In this document: piece by piece, positions 35,729-45,396 of the stretch | Layout of the letters: each line of letters begins with the position of its first letter | Numbering within the stretch: the first letter of the stretch is position 1 | Assembly (NCBI GenBank): GCA_916048095.2 | Contig: OU696578.1 | Coordinates: 1,396,798-1,460,797 of the forward strand | Reading direction: 5' to 3' | Source of the DNA: Sacculina carcini | Taxonomy: Eukaryota; Arthropoda; Thecostraca; Sacculinidae | Length of the DNA: 64,000 bases | The notes under the pieces: model-generated | The model's database searches: none | What the model was told of the DNA's origin: nothing | What the model saw: the letters and a program-made list of their open reading frames with translations, nothing else | Made by a program: the position numbers and the translations under genes

Positions 35729-35867
35729 ATGCAACGTTGCACTGCAATATTACTGGCTGTTCTATGCAGTGTGAGAGCACAGCAACAAAACGGTGCTGTT
35801 CTCGAGTTCAACACGCAAGATTTCCACCAACAAGTGCAACAACACCAAAATGTGCTGGTGAATTTTC
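35729..35867 (+). CDS. Thioredoxin-like membrane protein, exon 1 (Q1)
   Basis: 139 bases: 46 codons plus one base, ending at a consensus donor (TTTTC then GTAAGT). Residues 1-17 are a signal peptide (AILLAVLCSV core, probable cleavage after VRA), so the product enters the secretory pathway. Residues ~22-46 form the first thioredoxin strands, ending in NVLVNF, the strand that precedes the active-site loop in the PDI family. Joined to 36802-37193 it gives 176 aa. In this copy residue 40 is Gln; Q2 and Q3 have Pro. The ATG follows TAGCCGTA. Family: single-domain TMX/PDI-like; exact orthology unknown. Confidence 0.75.
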
Positions 35868-36384
35868 GTAAGTGCAAATAACGTGTATTTCATCACGGGG
35901 TGCTTCTTTTCTCTAATTGACTGTCTTTTTCCATGCTACTAGATTTGCCTGTAATTATCAATAATAATAATAATAATAAGTCTAATCCACTTGTGACTTG
36001 TATCTGTTGACCTTTATCTTGTCGCCTGGATACGTTCATACCAGTTAGAAGAACTAAAGGAACCTGGATGATACGACCCCTGCACTCCACGGCCCGGGGG
36101 TAGTAAGTCTCCAGGAGACCGAGGGGCTGCTCGTAACTGCATTGTCCCAAAGTCCGACCTCTATTATAACGGTGCTATATTTGTAATAGGGGCCCCAAGT
36201 ATTGCCTTCGGGGGATCATATGACCTTGCAATGGATCTGCTGTTACGTCCCAGCTGTACGTTTGGTCCCGCGTCAGCCTCGGCTCTCTTTGTATGTTAGG
36301 TGAGGTGAGGTAAGGTTTGACAATAGCAAACTTAGCTCGGACATAATGTTCTTTGATGTTAAAGGTTAAAAGGTTAAAGGCCTC

Positions 36385-36694
36385 AAGTGACAGCTGCTAC
36401 ACGGGAATAAGCCGAAGCTTATGAACACACAGGTGTGTCCCGTGTAGCTCGCTGCCACCGCAGAACCGACCCTCTCCACGCTAAGGCGCCACAATGACGG
36501 AGGACGTATTAGAGAGGGCCACCTCCCCAGAATGCATGACACAACACATAACTGATATCTGGTATCATTTACTGCTGGGTGGACAGGGACTGTTGGATTA
36601 TAGAATTTGTCCTACGAAATTCTTCTCTGACGGGCTTTGAACCACGGACCTCCCGCTTGTGAGGCGGGTGTGCTACCACTACACCACGCAGTCC
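36385..36694 (-). mobile_element. tRNA-Val-derived SINE (Q1 intron)
   Basis: On the minus strand the head (36694 to ~36625) reads GGACTGCGTGGTGTAGTGGT, containing a good A box (TGGTGTAGTGG), then a perfect 5-bp anticodon stem (CCCGC/GCGGG) with loop CTCACAA (anticodon CAC, Val) and a B box GGTTCAAAGCC. The acceptor and T stems do not pair, so it is not a working tRNA. The tRNA-unrelated body continues to about 36385 and matches the SINE bodies in the P blocks. Confidence 0.7.
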
Positions 36695-36709
36695 ACAAAT
36701 TCTGTCACA

Positions 36710-36790
36710 AATTGTTGCATCGTTGCTGACATTGTTGCATCGTTGCTGACATTGTTGCATCGTTGCTGACATTGTTGCATGGTTGCTGAC
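36710..36790 (+). repeat. 20-bp minisatellite ATTGTTGCATCGTTGCTGAC
   Basis: Four tandem copies next to the exon 2 acceptor; Q3 has only about two degenerate units at 55308-55340. Length differs between paralogues. Confidence 0.85.
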
Positions 36791-36801
36791 TTGTTCAACA
36801 G

Positions 36802-37193
36802 ACAATCCCGACTGTGCCGTAAGCCAGCGATTGAAGCCTGAGTTTGTGAAGGCTGCCCATCATCTGAACACCAGTTCTTATCTATTTCGTCTGGCCATGC
36901 TTGATGCCAGCGATGATGAGGAGTTTCGCAATAAGCTGGGAATCAAGCGAGCTCCCGAGCTGAGGTTATATGGTGACGGAGAGTTTAGATTTAAAAGCAG
37001 CGCACGAACATCAGAGGGTATTGTTGCATGGCTCGATCAACACAAACGTCACACCGCGTGGAGCAAGTTCAAACAGCTGCAATGGCTCAATGGTGATTTT
37101 TGGTTTGGTCTGGTTTGTGTTGTGCTGATTTTAGTCTTGATTGCACTTTGTGTGTACGGTTGTGTGTGGAATGAATCATCGCGTTTAATTTAG
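36802..37193 (+). CDS. Thioredoxin-like membrane protein, exon 2 (Q1)
   Basis: 392 bases, stop TAG. Adds residues 47-176. The active-site position reads H-N-P-D-C51-A-V-S54, so the second redox cysteine of CxxC is Ser; CxxS members usually act as isomerases or bind thiols rather than as full oxidoreductases. KPEFVKAA then LAMLDASDDEEFRNKLGI and RAPELRLYGDGE follow the PDI pattern, with the cis-proline at P98. Residues 146-167 (FWFGLVCVVLILVLIALCVY) are a transmembrane helix, leaving a tail of about nine residues. Expected topology: thioredoxin domain in the ER lumen or outside the cell, type I. Downstream lies the retroelement C-terminus at 37430. Confidence 0.75.
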
Positions 37194-37429
37194 CGCATTG
37201 TCAAGGTGATGTAATGGATGTAATAGATGTAATGTAATGGTGTAATGCAATTTCGATTATGATATGGAGTAAAGTTATATGTATTGTCAAAAATTAGCCC
37301 TTGTGCTTATGATATCGCTTACACATTAAGTCAACACACACACACACACACATTTGATCATGCGCGTAAATCCTGGGGGTATGGGGTATATATACCCCCG
37401 ACGAATTGGCTGGTCTGTCTCATTAACCA

Positions 37430-38282
37430 CCGCACAAGCGGTGACAGACCCTGCTCTCTGGTGGCAGCCATCGAGGAGTTCGTGGACACCATGCGCCCGG
37501 ACTTCAGCACGAGCGAGCCACTGAACCAGCGCCATTTGGATGACCGATCTTCCTCAGTCCGCCAACAACATCTCCTCGGAAGCGCGAACCAGCTGTGCCG
37601 AGCCCGTCTACTAGCCACAGCCGTTCCTCACAGTGGCGCTTGGCTGTCAGCGCTGCCTGTCGCCATCCTCGGCTTGCTGCTGCCGGACGAAGCCGTACGA
37701 GTCGGCGTGGCGTTGCGACTTGGTGCCGCAGTACAAGAGCCGCACAGGTGTCGCTGCGGTGCCACAACTGACAGGTGGGGCCACCATAGCCTCTCCTGCA
37801 GTCGCAATGCCGGCCGCCTGCCACGCCACACGGCGCTGAACAACATCATTCGCCGCAGTTTGGCGTCGGCAGGAATCGCAGCGGTGCTGGAGCCACGAGG
37901 CCTGCACCGCGGCGACGGCCGCCGACCGGACGGAATCACCGTGTTCCCAGTGAGGCACGGAAAGTCGCTGCTCTGGGACGTTACCTGCGTGAACACATTC
38001 TGCGACACACATCTGCTAGACGGCGCAGTCACTCCCGGGGCAGCAGCGCGGGCGGCGGAAGACCAAAAGCGGCGGCGCTACACAGAACTGTGTCAACGGT
38101 ACGATTTCGTGCCGCTGGCTATCGAGACCACCGGCGTGATGGGGGCGCCCCTGGACGACTTCGTCAAGCTCCTGGGTGGAAGAATTAGGGAGCGTTCAGG
38201 GGAGCCGCGAGAGACGGCCTGGCTTCGGCAGCGAATAAGCCTGGTCGTCATTCGTGACAACGCCGCCTCCATTGAATTGTAG
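37430..38282 (+). pseudogene. Retroelement C-terminus with restriction-like endonuclease motif (Q1)
   Basis: About 284 codons, stop TAG, GC-rich unlike the AT-rich surroundings. It carries a zinc-binding-like CRCGATTDRWGHHSLSC cluster, then ALNNIIRRSL, then RPDGITVF...LLWDVTCVNTF, a PD-(D/E)xK-like arrangement, and KRRRYTELCQ and PLAIETTGVMG. I recall very similar C-termini on reverse-transcriptase proteins in cnidarians and other invertebrates. No RT lies upstream, so it is a 5'-truncated copy. The frame happens to read leftward into MITE sequence (37370-37420). The same fragment follows exon 2 in Q3, so it duplicated with the gene. Confidence 0.6.
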
Positions 38283-38330
38283 TGTTGTTAATATGTGTAC
38301 ATGTTTTTGTAAATATATTCGTTTGTTGTG

Positions 38331-41300
38331 TCACACACACACACACATAGAGAGAGAGACAAACATACAAACACGGAGACACACAAACATACACACTGCA
38401 TTACCGTGCATTAATATTCGTAGCATGCCTCTTTCCAAAGAGTCGCTAAAGAGCGCAAGTCACCAGCCCAACAACATACCGGGAAAAAATGGTATTCAAT
38501 AAAACGAAAGTAAATTTTGAAGGTTAAAACGCATACGTGCATATGAGCATGCAAATAGAGTACTGTGAATATGCAATACCCAAAAGCAGAGGAGAATTCC
38601 TTTGGGCGAATTCTATAATCCAACAGCCCCTGTCCACCCAGCAGTAAATGATGGTACCAGATATCAGTCATGTGTTGTGTCATGTATTATGGGGATGTGG
38701 CCCTCTAATACGTATTTCGTCCTTGTGGCGTCATAGCGTGAAGAGGTATCGGTTCTGCGGTGGCAGCGAGCTGCACGGGACACACCTGTGTGTGTTCATA
38801 TGCTTCGACTTCTTCCCGTATAGCAGCTGTCACTGAGACCTTCAACTTTAAACAAGGGTGAATACTGGACTTTAACGGTGTGGGTGCCGAGAGGGATGGG
38901 CTATAGAAAAAAGATGTCGAAGCTTGGCGAAACATGAGGGAACTACATGAGTGAACTACACTCGAAAGGTCTATGGTGAGGATTTTTGGCGGACTCGGGG
39001 AGGCTCTTGGCGGATTCTTGGGGACCTTCAGTCCCTCCAAGCCCCCTGAGCTAGTTCAAGAGCTCGGACGTCGTTCAAAAAGCAAACAATTTAGCATGTG
39101 CAAATATAGCAAATATCTCGCATCTCGATAGCTTCACCTGTTGTCAATTTCATCCTCATCTTTGTTATTGCTTTCGCCAATCCTTCCTCTTGCTTTCAAC
39201 GAATGGAGAGAGGAAGCCACGGATGAGCATACAAACCCAGCTGCAATTGAGCTTAACACACATCCACCTACTCATTGATCATACAGACATACACACGGAC
39301 ATACATACACGCAGACAGTGACACTGAAAACTGAAGCAAGTGGAACAGAATAAAAAAGTTATCAAGTGAAAGAGCAATTGAATATAACACTGATCAATGA
39401 CTGTTAAATAATTATTGATTATAAGCAAACAATACGCACACACACACACACACATTTCCTCAGAAACCAGCCTTACACTGGTATTACAATTTGACAATGC
39501 CAGTGATTCTCAACCAGGGTTCGATGGAGCCCCAGGGGTTTGTTGAGTTAGTTTCAGGGGTTCGGAGGTTTCGTTCACCCACTCGTATGATTGGTGACGT
39601 CAAGCTCTGCTTGGTCATCATTGGCTGCAGTTAATCACGCCACATCGCTTGGTCTTGATATGATCTGTGCTGCAAGCAACTCGGTCCACTCAGTAGTAGT
39701 CTACTTGTGTGACTGTCTTGATCGTACGTGATTTGTGATTTTTCTCGTATAATACTTCAAACACGACGGTTTCGATGAATGCATGTACGGAGCCTGTGTG
39801 GTGTTCAGTAGCTGTAATAAGATTGAGAAGCAAGTGGCTTATTTCACCATGTCACATCATGACTCCGCAATTTGTTGATATTTGACAAGCCCCGTCATCT
39901 TGACTCGAGTACATGCCAGCCTTGGATTTCACAAATTGCTTTTTCACACTCGCACGCTCTATGGCTAAGACGATTTTCCGCTCGCATGCCTCGCCGACAT
40001 GGGCGTAAATCGCGACATACCCCCGACAAATTGGCTAGGGGTATGAATATGCAATTATACCCCCTGAGAATTCTGCTGAGTTCACTTCATTGGCAGTATA
40101 TTATCGTTAAAATCAGCATAGCAAAAAGTAGCAATACACAAGTGTGTGTGTGTATGCAATTATATGAAATATATTTTTATTGAGGTATGTGTGTTGTAAT
40201 TGACTAGGCATTAAATGGTTCAGGATCCCATGCAATTGACCAACTGAGTCAACTTTAAACACCAAGTGTCTTAAGCGAAAGGAGCCTTGGTTTTGAGGTT
40301 TCCTTGCCTTCGTCCTCTATATAGCCTCCCGGTGTTCCACAGGTCTCCATTCTTGGTCCTTTGTTATTTGATCTGTACATGTCTTCTCTTTGTCCTATTC
40401 TTCGTAAATACTCTTTCAGTTTTCATATCTATGCTGACGATATTCAGTTTTACATCCCGCTTCCTTTTCATTCTCCTTCCCTGCTATCTGACGTGCTTTC
40501 TGATATTTCTTCTTGGGCCGCAGCTCGCCATCTTCTCATCAACACTTCAAAGTCTGAGTTTCTCCCTCTTTATCCACCGCGCATTAGTCCTCCGCTGCTC
40601 TCAGTTCCCCTAGCCGTTACCGTTCGAAATCTTGGCATTATTTATTATTCTTCGCTCTCCTTTGTAGATAACATTCGCTCCGTCGCACGCACTTGTCGTT
40701 TGATCCTACGTTCACTCTATCCCATTCGTCCCTGTCTCGATCAACCTTCATCTATTAAACTTGTTATTTCTCTTATACTCTCTAGATTAGACTATTGCAG
40801 CTCACTATACTTAAGATTACCTCGTTCTTCTCTAAAAATACTGCAACGCGTTCTCAACCAATCTTGCCGATTTGTTCTTCACCCTACTGCTTGCCGGCAT
40901 ACCTCCAGTTTTCTATTTAGGTTTCGTTGGCTTCCAATTGTCTCTCGTATTCACTTTCGCCTTTGCTGTCTAATCTTCAAACTTCTTCATCTTAGTCAAC
41001 CGCCCTAGTCAGTCTTTTAACTCGTTCTGATAATGTTTCTTCTCGTAGACCTGTTCGCCTCATCTGTCCTCTAGTCACTAATGAATCTTCGTGGTCCTCT
41101 AAATCTTTTACTTTCTTCGGTCCGCGCATGTATAATTTTCTTCCTTCTCATATTACTTCAACTTCTTCCTACTGCATGTTTGCTTCCCGACTTCAAAATC
41201 ACCTTTTTGACATCTCATTTGATCATGCTTCTCACACTCTCACTCCTTTCGCCAAACTCTTATTCCATTCAGCTAGCCATTTTCTATTCCTCCTCCATAT

Positions 41301-41357
41301 TGTACTCAAATCATGTATGTATATGTATAAGTGCATGTTTGTGTATGTATGTATATG
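38331..41357 (+). repeat. Segmental duplication block P2 (no LTR insertion)
   Basis: Collinear with P1 and P3 but without the LTR element; at 40501-40545 the LINE is continuous and so preserves the empty site. It ends in TGTATGTATATGTAT simple sequence, where a Penelope-like fragment joins. SINE body at about 38600-38850, hAT-like remnant 38905-39056, hAT end 39499, partial MITE 40005-40260. Confidence 0.85.
40325..41357 (+). pseudogene. CR1-like LINE RT, uninterrupted 5'-truncated copy (P2)
   Basis: Open from 40325 (PPGVPQVSILGPLLFDLYMS, with Val for the usual Gly after GVPQ) through YADDIQFYIPL, SDISSWAAARHLL and LSRLDYCSSLYL to 41008, then a frameshift and the SRLQNHLFDISFDHASHTL C-terminal block. 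It holds the RT region from the GVPQG motif onward; endonuclease and N-terminal RT are absent. Best preserved of the four fragments of this family in the window. Confidence 0.8.
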
Positions 41358-41362
41358 TATAA

Positions 41363-41630
41363 CGGCGCCATCAAAAAACATTTCAGCTCGGCTCACAAAC
41401 AAAAACTGACACGTGATAATATTGTTCGCGGTACTGAGGTGTTGGCGTATGAAAACGACGCACGTCGACTGCGCCTGCTTGAAGCAGTGTACATCACCCA
41501 GCTGAGACCATCAATAAACATTCAGCAGGAAGAAAATGGTGTACTTCCAACTCAGCGAGCCCCTCCATCTGAGCGAAACTCGACTCGCCCTTGCGACAGT
41601 CAGACGCCCGCACATCCGCTTGATGATAAC
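41363..41630 (+). pseudogene. Penelope-like element C-terminal fragment (GIY-YIG end)
   Basis: Encodes GAIKKHFSSAHKQKLTRDNI, then RRLRLLEAVYITQLRPSINI, the C-terminal half of the GIY-YIG endonuclease typical of Penelope-like elements (HxxxxH...LxxLEAxYIxxxxPxIN). It is 5'-truncated and followed by the hAT-like insertion at 41631; PLE 3' sequence resumes at 43037. Confidence 0.75.
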
Positions 41631-43036
41631 TAGGGCTGTCAAAAAAGTAACCTAAAAATCAGAAAAAAGTAACTTTATTTTCGAGAAAAAGTAACCTAAA
41701 AAAGTAACCTAAAAATAACCTATGAGTTTTAATGTTATTATCACTTTTGTATCGTTTTATCACATGTTTATCACGCCTTTGCTGATTAGTGCGCTATATG
41801 AAGTCCACGGTTTGTTTGTTGTTTGTTTGTGAACATATATAGTAACATAATAACCTGTAAAAAGTAACATAAAAATAACCTAACCTTCGTAAAAATAACC
41901 TTCAAAAAAGGTGAATTTCTGTTTGCAGTTCTGAAGGAAGAATATACACCAGTCCTTCTTTGTTATCATCTTTCCGAGTTGGTACTACTTTTCCACCCTC
42001 TCGAATCTGGTACCATTTTTACAAAAAACAACCAAAAGTGACTTAACATCATTTAGCTAGCATCGAAAAAGGAGCATAACCATCAAAATATAATTTTAAG
42101 TGGAAAGCACATACAAATGCGAAATACACTAATTGCAAATGTAAATATTTTAGTAATGGTCGCAATAATTTTCTTTATATTTTTTCAATGGAACTTTTTA
42201 TCAAATAGCACGTACTGCAGTTTGTATATTATTGTGAGCGTAAATGCATGTGTGAATGCCCCCCGTCCTCCCATATGTCAAACGTGGGATAATGGCGCTA
42301 TCTCACGCCCTGAAAATCCCGTGCAAATTCCTGTTCAAGTAAATACGTACTGTCAAGTGCTACAGTGCAGTATCTGGTATAGAGAGCTCACACATCGTAC
42401 TATACCATGCTCCGAACATCTCACGAATCCCTCCGGTTCGTGGCCATTTCCTAAAATGGAATTACACTATCCTGCGTACTCAAAAACGTTCAAGTAAATA
42501 CGTACTGTCAAGTGCTACAGTGCAGTATCTGGTATAGAGAGCTCACACATCGTACTATACCACGCTCCAAACATCTCACGAAACCCTCCGGTTCGTGGAC
42601 ATTTCCTAAAATGGAATTACACTATCCTGCGTACCCAAAAACATATAAATATCAAGTAGCACGGATATTAGGATGAATATCAATTGCTAAATCCTAAGAG
42701 CAGAAATGTTGACATTTCTGGATCTTCAGACCTAATATTCCATCTCTTCTCCTATTTTATCCTCATATATACCATTTTTGTGCCTCTTATCTGCAAAAAG
42801 TCACCAAACTTCGTGGTAAACTTACCTAATAACAAGAAAAATAACAAAAGGTAACCTGACGATAAAAAAGTAACCTTAAAAGCAAAAAAGTAACCTAACG
42901 ATGAAAAAGTAACTTTTGGTAACCTAATAACTTTTTTAATAATTATGGTACACAACTTTTTCATGCAGTTTTAGGTAGCTTATGAAAAAGTGACCTTTAG
43001 GTGAAAAAGTAACTTTATTAACTTTTGACAGCCCTA
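41631..43036. mobile_element. Non-autonomous hAT-like element, 1,406 bp, with 8-bp TSD
   Basis: Termini TAGGGCTGTCAAAA and (minus strand) TAGGGCTGTCAAAAGTTA are inverted repeats of hAT type. The 8-bp sequence ATGATAAC lies at both flanks (41623-41630 and 43037-43044). Both ends carry many copies of a AAAAAGTAACCT phrase, like transposase-binding subterminal repeats. The interior has two ~155-bp direct repeats (42336-42490 and 42491-42641) starting CAAGTAAATACGTACTGTCA. No transposase. Confidence 0.8.
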
Positions 43037-43347
43037 ATGATAACACCTTGGCGTGATACCTGGTCGCTAGCACCTAGGCGCGACTATAGTCATTGTATTT
43101 ATATATTCGCCCACATTTTGAACAATTGTTTATATTCGTTGTGTATTGTATATCATGTGTACTGTGATTTTATGAATTGTCTGAAGATGGAGTCAGTAAA
43201 CTCCGAAACGTTACAAAATATAGGAACGCTTTTGAAGTGTTCGAGTCAAAGCGACCAGAAACTGGCAAGAGATTTAGAATCCACCAGGAAAAAGATTGCA
43301 AAATGCGAAATTGCAATTGACTTTAATCTCGTTTGTAAGCGCGAAAA
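43037..43347 (+). mobile_element. Penelope-like element 3' UTR / pLTR segment
   Basis: Continues the PLE fragment after the hAT-like insertion. It contains a hammerhead-like motif (43181-43209) and the first codons of a PLE ORF (MESVNSETLQNIGTLL to CKRE), then stops at the same base-level boundary (AAGCGCGAA) as the copy at 49112-49481. This fits the pseudo-LTR arrangement known for PLEs, where 5' sequences repeat at the 3' end. Confidence 0.65.
43181..43209 (+). ncRNA. Hammerhead-ribozyme-like core, copy 1
   Basis: CTGAAGA, then stem II GGAGT/ACTCC around a six-base loop, then GAAAC. This is the conserved hammerhead core reported in Penelope-like elements. I could not identify a proper stem III with a cleavage NUH triplet, so activity is doubtful. 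Confidence 0.5.
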
Positions 43348-43383
43348 GTATATGTATAAGTGCATGTTTGTGTATGTATGCAT

Positions 43384-43727
43384 GGGCTTAAATCCTGGGG
43401 GGTTTGGGGGGTATATATACCCCCGACAAATTGGCTGGGGGGTATGAATATGCAATTATACCCCCCGATAATTCTGTTGAGTTCAGTTCATTGGGCATAT
43501 TATCATCAAAATCAGCATAGAAGGCAAATGACAATAGGCCAACAATGCAATAAATTCTAAATATGTGAAGAATTATATTACGCAACACACTTTTCATGGG
43601 GTATGTGTGTTATAATTTAATAGTCTGAAAATAGTTGAGGGTATCATGTAATTGTCCAACTGAGTCAACTTGGAACACTAATGCATGATGGCTGTCATCC
43701 CCCCGAGCCTAGACACAAATCTACGCC
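43384..43727. mobile_element. MITE with GGGCNTAAATC termini
   Basis: The left end GGGCTTAAATCCTGGGG and right end (minus strand) GGCGTAGATTTGTG with a nearby G-run form an imperfect inverted repeat. The left arm has a GGGTATATATACCCCC palindrome. This is the most complete copy of the family seen also at 7333-7700, in P1-P3 and, as a left end only, at 37370-37420 and 55915-55970. Confidence 0.55.
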
Positions 43728-43728
43728 G

Positions 43729-44295
43729 ATGTATGTATGTATATAATTCAATCATCGAACCACCGCAACAGGAGCCAACCCAGGTGGATTATCGCTCCTC
43801 ATTGTTGCAGTCGTTGTGCATGTATGTATGTATATGTATATATGTATTTACGCTTTGTTGTCCATGTTGAAGTTATGCACGCCCGTGTCTTACAGGCGCT
43901 ATAGTAAATATACGTTCGTTCTACAATTACGAACTATGCAAACGATGTGATTCTGAATAAGATACGGTGTCACGCTATGTATTGCTGCAATGCATGATAG
44001 TCACTTCTACTGAGCGTGTATCACTGAGTGTAGTTCACTAGCCGTAATGCAACGTTGCACTGCAATATTACTGGCTGTTCTATGCAGTGTGAGAGCACAG
44101 CAACAAAACGGTGCTGTTCTCGAGTTCAACACGCAAGATTTCCACCAACAAGTGCAACAACACCCAAATGTGCTGGTGAATTTTCGTAAGTGCAAATCAC
44201 GTGTATTTCATCACGGGGTGCTTCTTTTCTCTAATTGACTGTCTTTTTCCATGCTACTGGATTTGCCCGTAATTATCAATAATAATAATAATAAT
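43729..44295 (+). repeat. Segmental duplication block Q2 (left part only)
   Basis: Matches Q1 from ATTCAATCATCGAACCACCG, lacks the segment equivalent to 35130-35500 (the junction lies in TATGTATG simple repeat), then follows Q1/Q3 through exon 1 to the (AAT)n tract. From 44047 to 45396 it is offset by exactly 6,042 bases from Q3. Confidence 0.85.
44047..44185 (+). pseudogene. Thioredoxin-like gene, exon 1 only (Q2)
   Basis: Same 139-base exon as Q1/Q3 with intact ATG, signal peptide and GTAAGT donor. No exon 2 follows before Q3: the region continues into a LINE fragment and then a Penelope-like element. It could only make protein by splicing to the distant exon 2 of Q3 (55351), skipping the exon 1 of Q3. 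Probably a truncated gene copy. Confidence 0.75.
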
Positions 44296-45396
44296 CTTTA
44301 TTACTATTTCATTGAGGATTTACACTGGTTTTCAATGAGCGGTCACTATTTCACGTCACATCATGGGTGAAGAGTGAACTCAGTAACAAATGCATGCATT
44401 TTATCTCTGTGGAAGGGGATCAGAATACCTCCACCGCACCCCTGCGTGTCGTAAGAGGCGACTGATGGGTGGTCGGGTTGTCGGCGACTAAACCGGCTCC
44501 CCCACTGGTTCCTATCAGTGCGGAGGGTGGCCAAACACCCTGCAGGACGAAATACAAAACCTATCAAAGGGCGGATGAGCTTTTAACTAAAGCCAACGGC
44601 CATTTAGCTCGAGGGTGGAATATGAATTTCTTTGCCATAGCTGTGTGTCCCAGTCTTCCAGCGATGTTCCCATTCTCATTTGTTTAACGGGCTGCATGTT
44701 AGACTCTTCCTCTCTTTCCTTCTTTTCTTGCCGCAATCTCAAGCTGTGTAGACAGGGTGAGGAGATGGATGGTGGCAGCGGCCTTATTTGCCATCGTGAC
44801 TGTCAGGGTGTGGCGGTGGTGTTACCTGGTGTGGCGGCACCTCCAGGAATGACCTTTTGATCCGCCAACTCAAACATCGTTTCATGGATTTTTCACTCAC
44901 ATTTTTTGGACTGTTTTCTATGGATTCATTGACCTCGGCATGTCCTTGGATACGATTTTGTCTTCACGTTGGATTGTACTGTTTTGGCTTATTACTCCTC
45001 TGCGGCGACATCGAAACAAATCCCGGGCCTGCGCTTGAGCGGCGGTCCTGTAGGGTGTTATGCGCAAACGTTCGCGGCCTTGCGAAAAACCTCCAGGACA
45101 TTTCGCTCGTTGCCCAGTCGCATGACATCATCATTTGCTCTGAAACCATTGTGTCCAGTCTTCGCCACAAATCTGAATTGCTGATTTCTGGATTTTCAGA
45201 GCCTGCGCTTATCTACCGCGATGCCTCCAAACGCAGACGCGGCATGTCGCTTTATGTACGCAATGGCTTTTCTGCTCACCGGTACATCAAGTTCGAAGGC
45301 GACTGTCATGAAGGCCTTGTCATTCGCGTATGTTCAAAGTTGACCAATTATTATATATTCGGCTACTACCGCAACCCGGACTCGGACGATTCCATA
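44296..45396 (+). mobile_element. 5' part of 2A-containing LINE (Q2), truncated by PLE junction
   Basis: Nearly identical to 50338-51438; I noticed three substitutions in the 1.1 kb compared. It contains the 5' leader (CCCTGCGTGTCGTAAGAGGC phrase near 44440), an N-terminal hydrophobic segment with a 2A-like motif, and the start of the endonuclease. At 45396 the sequence switches abruptly to a minus-strand Penelope-like element. Confidence 0.8.
44884..45396 (+). pseudogene. LINE ORF N-terminus with 2A-like motif (Q2)
   Basis: First in-frame ATG at 44884. A hydrophobic stretch (CLHVGLYCFGLLLLC) leads into GDIETNPGP (45004-45030), the consensus 2A ribosome-skipping motif DxExNPGP. The AP-endonuclease start follows (VLCANVRGL, IIICSETIVS). 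The frame is cut off by the Penelope junction. Confidence 0.75.

Larger units (their letters stand above)
35868..36801 (+). other. Intron of thioredoxin-like gene (Q1), 934 bp
   Basis: Phase-1 intron with GTAAGT donor and TTGTTCAACAG acceptor. It contains (AAT)n at 35959-35979, which is the empty site for the LINE found in Q3, a CTCCAGGAGACCGAGG-containing repeat (36050-36170), a tRNA-derived SINE on the minus strand and a 20-bp minisatellite. Confidence 0.7.
35061..38330 (+). repeat. Segmental duplication block Q1
   Basis: Begins with ATTCAATCATCGAACGACCG and ends at the CA tract before P2. It holds exon 1, intron and exon 2 of the thioredoxin-like gene and a downstream retroelement C-terminus. 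Q3 (49540-56881) is collinear apart from a LINE insertion; Q2 (43729-44295) has only the left part and lacks ~350 bases corresponding to 35130-35500. Confidence 0.85.

Noticed and set aside
36625..36694. A functional tRNA-Val gene on the minus strand
   Set aside because: Only the anticodon stem and the A/B boxes are good; acceptor and T stems do not pair and a SINE body follows.
44857..44883. LINE ORF start at 44857 / 50899
   Set aside because: The codon is TTG; the first in-frame ATG is 44884 (50926 in the other copy), which leaves the hydrophobic leader and 2A motif intact.
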